Positions 28,270-31,492 of a stretch of 31,492 bases of DNA are shown piece after piece (within the stretch, counting starts at the first letter, position 1; every line of letters begins with the position of its first letter). The stretch is taken from positions 1-31,492 of the forward strand of contig JAIPMN010001877.1 of the NCBI GenBank assembly GCA_020650975.1. The letters run 5' to 3'. Source of the DNA: Apostichopus californicus (Eukaryota; Echinodermata; Holothuroidea; Aspidochirotida; Stichopodidae). The notes beneath the pieces were generated by a model, which was given only the letters and a program-made list of their open reading frames with translations, was not told where the DNA came from and searched no databases. The translations under genes were made by a program, and so were the position numbers.

Positions 28270-30289
28270 TAGAGAGGTGATGTACCTGTAAACACTTGTA
28301 TAAAAATATGTATTTATCATGCAAAAAACGGGGAGGAGGAACAAATTTTTCTATGAAAAAAAGAAAAGAAAAAAAGAAAAGATTGGTGTAGAGTATTTCT
28401 GTACACATCTCATGTACAGCTTGCTACTAAGGTGCAATAAAAACTTGAGTGTGCAACATATATTACGAGACGGAGTTATTTTGAGCTTTCTTTCAAGGTA
28501 CAGACCTGCAAGTTAAGGTGGCCACAGTTTATATGGAAGAATAGAACTGAGGAAGAATTATTGTGGCCTGGGGGAGGAGTTTCTGTTGAGGGGTTCACCC
28601 TCCCGTTTTAGGGGGGAAGGAGAGGGGGGGGGGGTGATTGCAATTGGGATAACTATAACCCAACAACAATATTGTGAACAAGCCTTGTAAGATCAGAACT
28701 GTTGAAGGACTGTTGGTAATTTGCAAACGTGGTAAAATTACCATCGAGAGATGGCCAGGTCTCCATCCAGAAAGTTTTTCCCCTTGGGTATTTATTTACA
28801 ACTTTGTCAAAACTAACTAAAAGATTAGGGTTTCCCCCAAAAAAGTGTGTACATCTACTCGACCAATCATGTTAGATAGCAAACAGAGGACATGTTTGAG
28901 GAATACTTGGAGATATATGATCACCCTTACCTGCTGCACCGATCTTCCTGATCATCAAACTATGTGTGCAAAGGTGTATATAACATTTGGTTCTAGAGGG
29001 CCTGGGTAGGATTATTAATGGTGCTTTGATTTGAAATAGGAGACCAGTATGGTATCCCTCATGCTATTTCATAACAGAAGGCCTCACGACTGAAGGAAAA
29101 ACTGCAAAGGTTTGTGCGTGGTAATATTTCTATTCAATTAATAAAATGTCATGAAGATTCTGTAGGAGTCATTCTGGGGCAAGTAGTATTTCCCCCCACC
29201 ACACTCCAACTAAAGTCTCCACATCTCTTACCCCTGTTTCAATGGATTGACTCCTGTGTGCATAGGCTCACAAAACAACGAAGCATCCTTGGTTGTAAAT
29301 TCTTCAGATCTGGTGCAATTGCAAATAAGCATCTATAGTCCTCATTAAGGATGTTAGTTTTTCATGTCCAATTGGGTTAACATATTACTTTGGTTAAAAA
29401 GTGGGCCACCGCAATTTGGGATTTTGAAGAGGGCTACATACCGTACCAGATGGTGGCATCTCATATCCGCTAAAAGCCTGCCTCACTTAACCCTTACTAC
29501 CTCGGTTCGCAACCTTGTTTGGCCCACGACCCAGGTTCTTCCGATAGGACGGAAACAAGACCCATCATACCCCTAACCCTCAGAGACAATGCTTAGAATA
29601 TATGACGGCTAGATTGGGTTATGGACTATATGATGGAAAAAAAATACATATATTTTACAAAATCATAAAAGCTAAGTCGATTTGCGTAGGTTAGCTCGGA
29701 AATGTGCAGATAAATATTCATCCCTATAACAAAGGATTTTCTGGTGGCTGGAGTTGATTGCTTAGCAAAATTGCTGAAACTTTCCACTCATTAGGCAAAT
29801 CAACATTCGCAAAGCATTTTGTATCGTGGAGATATGAATTTCATATTTTGTAAATGCATCTGGCAGGATGGACGATGTCTTCAGAGCAATTCAGCTGAAA
29901 AGTCGTTCTTTTTTTCTTTAGAATCTGTCAATCATTTATCCACATAGAATAACAAGAATATTGTAGTAGCTCAAATAAAGCTTTTGAAGAGCGTGTTTGC
30001 CCAGATGGCATCCTACTCCGATGCAACTTCATGGAGAAATAAAAAAGTGAGGGGCAAAGGGTCTATTTAGGGCCCCTGGGAAATGAGGGATAAAGAATAA
30101 GGTACGTAGGCCTATTCTCATTTTCATGACATAGCCTACTTGAGGAATACTGACTTCGATTAGACGGACAGGAGAAAAATCCCGACCCCTCCCCTCTAAT
30201 AGTAGGCCCGACGTGGATCTCCACACTCTCTGGTCCCTACACGTTCCGTATCCGCTGTGAAACTGGGGCCAGTAAAGAATGAGCATGGA

Positions 30290-30536
30290 AGCTATCAGGC
30301 CCGTATCCAGGGGGGGCGTTGGGGGCGCGCGCCCCCCGGGTAAGAAAAAAAGAGAAGAAAAAAGGGAAATAGAGGGGGGGGGGAAAGAGGAGGAGGAGAG
30401 GAACGAAGGGAAAAGAAAAAGAAGAAAGAGAGAAAAGGAGGGAGTAAAAGAAGAACGCCAAGACACCGGGAAGAGGAACAGTGACATGATTACAGCGCTG
30501 ATCCCTATTATATACACATGCCCGGGTAGCCAGTGA
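30290..30536. mobile_element. Fragment of a DNA transposon end plus homopurine tract
   Basis: CAGGCCCGTATCCAGGGGG at 30297 resembles the GC-rich terminal sequences of invertebrate cut-and-paste elements. It is followed by the perfect 16-bp palindrome GGGGGCGCGCGCCCCC (30321-30336) and a purine-only tract to about 30453. No matching inverted end or target duplication was found, so family and limits are open. Confidence 0.4.
30342..30453 (+). repeat. Long, nearly pure homopurine tract
   Basis: About 110 bases of A and G with very few interruptions. The 180-codon minus-strand open frame across it is compositional and is not annotated as a gene. Confidence 0.85.
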
Positions 30537-31200
30537 CGAATAGAGGATTTCGGAAGGGGCATGCGCCTCACCTTACCCTTTACACAGACAACTCCATTTT
30601 TGACGTTTCCATTTTTCCTCTCTCACTAATGTATCTATATATATACTATATATGGTCTGTCATAACGCGTGTGTGTGTATGGACGCCTTAAACAATTGTG
30701 CTATGAAACCAACTGTGGCTGGTTTCGAACTCGACCGAGTCGTCGGGGAACATTTCGGGAAGGGGCGACCGCCCCCCCCCCCCCCGAGCATATTTTGTTT
30801 ATGATATCGCTAGTAATTTCAAAATAGAAAATGCTTAGATGCAACTTACAAGGCATGGGAAGTGTCATTTCCAGCGATCTGGGGGGCATTTTTGGCCAAA
30901 ATTTTCTTGTACGCTTCGCGCCAACTCGTGGTGGCGCTACGCTTAGGTAGTTTGCCTACAGGCTTCGCCCTTCCCTTGGCAAATTATTCGCTACGCGCCT
31001 GTTCGAACTTGTAAAGCAAACAGCAGATATTACATCATATCAGTGAGCATGAAAATGGCGGTTCCAGGATGAACAGCCTCAAAACTGACGATGTGTGTAG
31101 TCAAAGGAACCCAATTTGATTTGGAAGCTGTAACGACTTGCCCGAAAAATATAATATTAATTTTTCGCGCGCTTCACGCGCGTTTAACATGTTAATGTCA
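30531..31200. mobile_element. Composite of transposon fragments related to the 11.4 kb hAT-type MITE
   Basis: Two left-end-like modules occur: CAGTGACGAATAGAGGATTT at 30531 with GGAAGGGGCATGCGCC, and ATTTCGGGAAGGGGCGACCG near 30752. The block 30850-30970 aligns with 11590-11710 (ATTTCCAGCGATCTGGGG, CGCGCCAACTCGTGGTGGCG, CTACGCTTAGGTAGT). CGCGCG hairpins follow at about 31160-31180. No closed terminal-repeat or target-duplication pair was found in the window. Confidence 0.5.
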
Positions 31201-31492
31201 ATATCTTATTAGCAAGCGTCGGTTATTGCATCGCATGCCATCGTGTCCCGTACGGTCCGTGGAAATTGCGCAGTTTACCGCGGAATGCTAATGTAAACGA
31301 CGAAATGTCTTATGTAGATGGAGAAAAAGCATGGAGATCCAATTATGTCAAATTCTCTTTTACATTAGTAATGGCGTATTAGTCGGCCAAGCTTAAAACT
31401 TTATTTAATTATCAAGGAGATATTTTTTAAACTATTCATTTCCTTTAGCTACATCATTGCAATTTATTTTTCCTTTCAGTAGGAACCCCCCC
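31201..31492. other. Right edge, nothing recognised
   Basis: No gene or repeat boundary could be assigned. The transposon composite may extend through it; the window ends in AGGAACCCCCCC. Confidence 0.5.

Larger units (their letters stand above)
26464..30282. other. Stretch with no supported gene
   Basis: Contains a 21-nt T run (26614-26634), a G4-type tract (27188-27211), ATT-rich runs (27935-27970 and 28240-28269) and G-rich sequence (28602-28635). The open frames at 29114-29338 and 29364-29576 show no recognisable domain. Confidence 0.6.

Noticed and set aside
29114-29576. Two consecutive short open frames on the + strand
   Set aside because: No domain, no splice signals of quality, and no similarity I can name.
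30029-30571. The longest open frame in the window, 180 codons on the minus strand
   Set aside because: It runs antisense through the homopurine tract and transposon end. The Phe/Leu/Ser/Pro-rich product is purely compositional, with overlapping open frames in other frames.
1-31492. CRISPR arrays, bacterial operons, rRNA and tRNA genes
   Set aside because: No regularly spaced identical repeats with unique spacers, no ribosome-binding-site-led gene clusters and no cloverleaf were found. The spliced RGS exons show this is animal nuclear DNA.

Overview
This is a eukaryotic, animal nuclear window. It is AT-rich and gene-poor, with short exons bounded by GT-AG splice sites, introns up to about 11 kb, many simple repeats and small non-autonomous DNA transposons. 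The only gene I can identify is on the + strand: the 3' half of an R7-family regulator of G-protein signalling, closest to vertebrate RGS6/RGS7. The dispersed repeats have the look of an echinoderm genome, possibly a holothurian. That placement is an impression from memory of similar repeats and is not proven here.

Layout. Positions 1-3569 are intron (or possibly upstream flank) and contain a diverged tandem duplication. Five coding exons follow, at 3570-3631, 5813-5929, 6444-6575, 11069-11143 and 12349-12550. They join with consistent phase into 196 uninterrupted codons that hold the G-gamma-like (GGL) domain and a complete RGS domain. The DEP/DHEX exons of the N-terminal half should lie upstream, outside the window. 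After 12550 the true 3' end is uncertain. There are several candidate terminal or alternative exons (14829, 15111, 15537, 16281), and the best-supported last exon starts at 23372, with an in-frame stop at 23414-23416 and AATAAA at 23866. The region 23900-31492 has no gene I can support. It contains one broken coding-like relic (25956-26463), low-complexity tracts, and at the right end a GC-rich composite of transposon fragments.

Mobile elements. Two copies of a 360-380 bp MITE with TTAA target sites and TTAAAGG termini (T2/Kolobok-like) lie at 9784-10143 and 19046-19427. A hAT-type MITE with a perfect 8-bp target duplication lies at 11356-11763. Its internal module recurs at 30850-30970 inside the composite at the right end.

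Function. The encoded protein would be a GTPase-activating protein for Gi/o alpha subunits that dimerises with G-beta-5 through its GGL domain. I find no prokaryotic, CRISPR, rRNA or tRNA features, and no convincing new multi-gene system. The observations most worth a second look are the unresolved set of C-terminal exons, the intronic repeat families, three DR1-type nuclear-receptor motifs, and the frameshifted relic near 26 kb.
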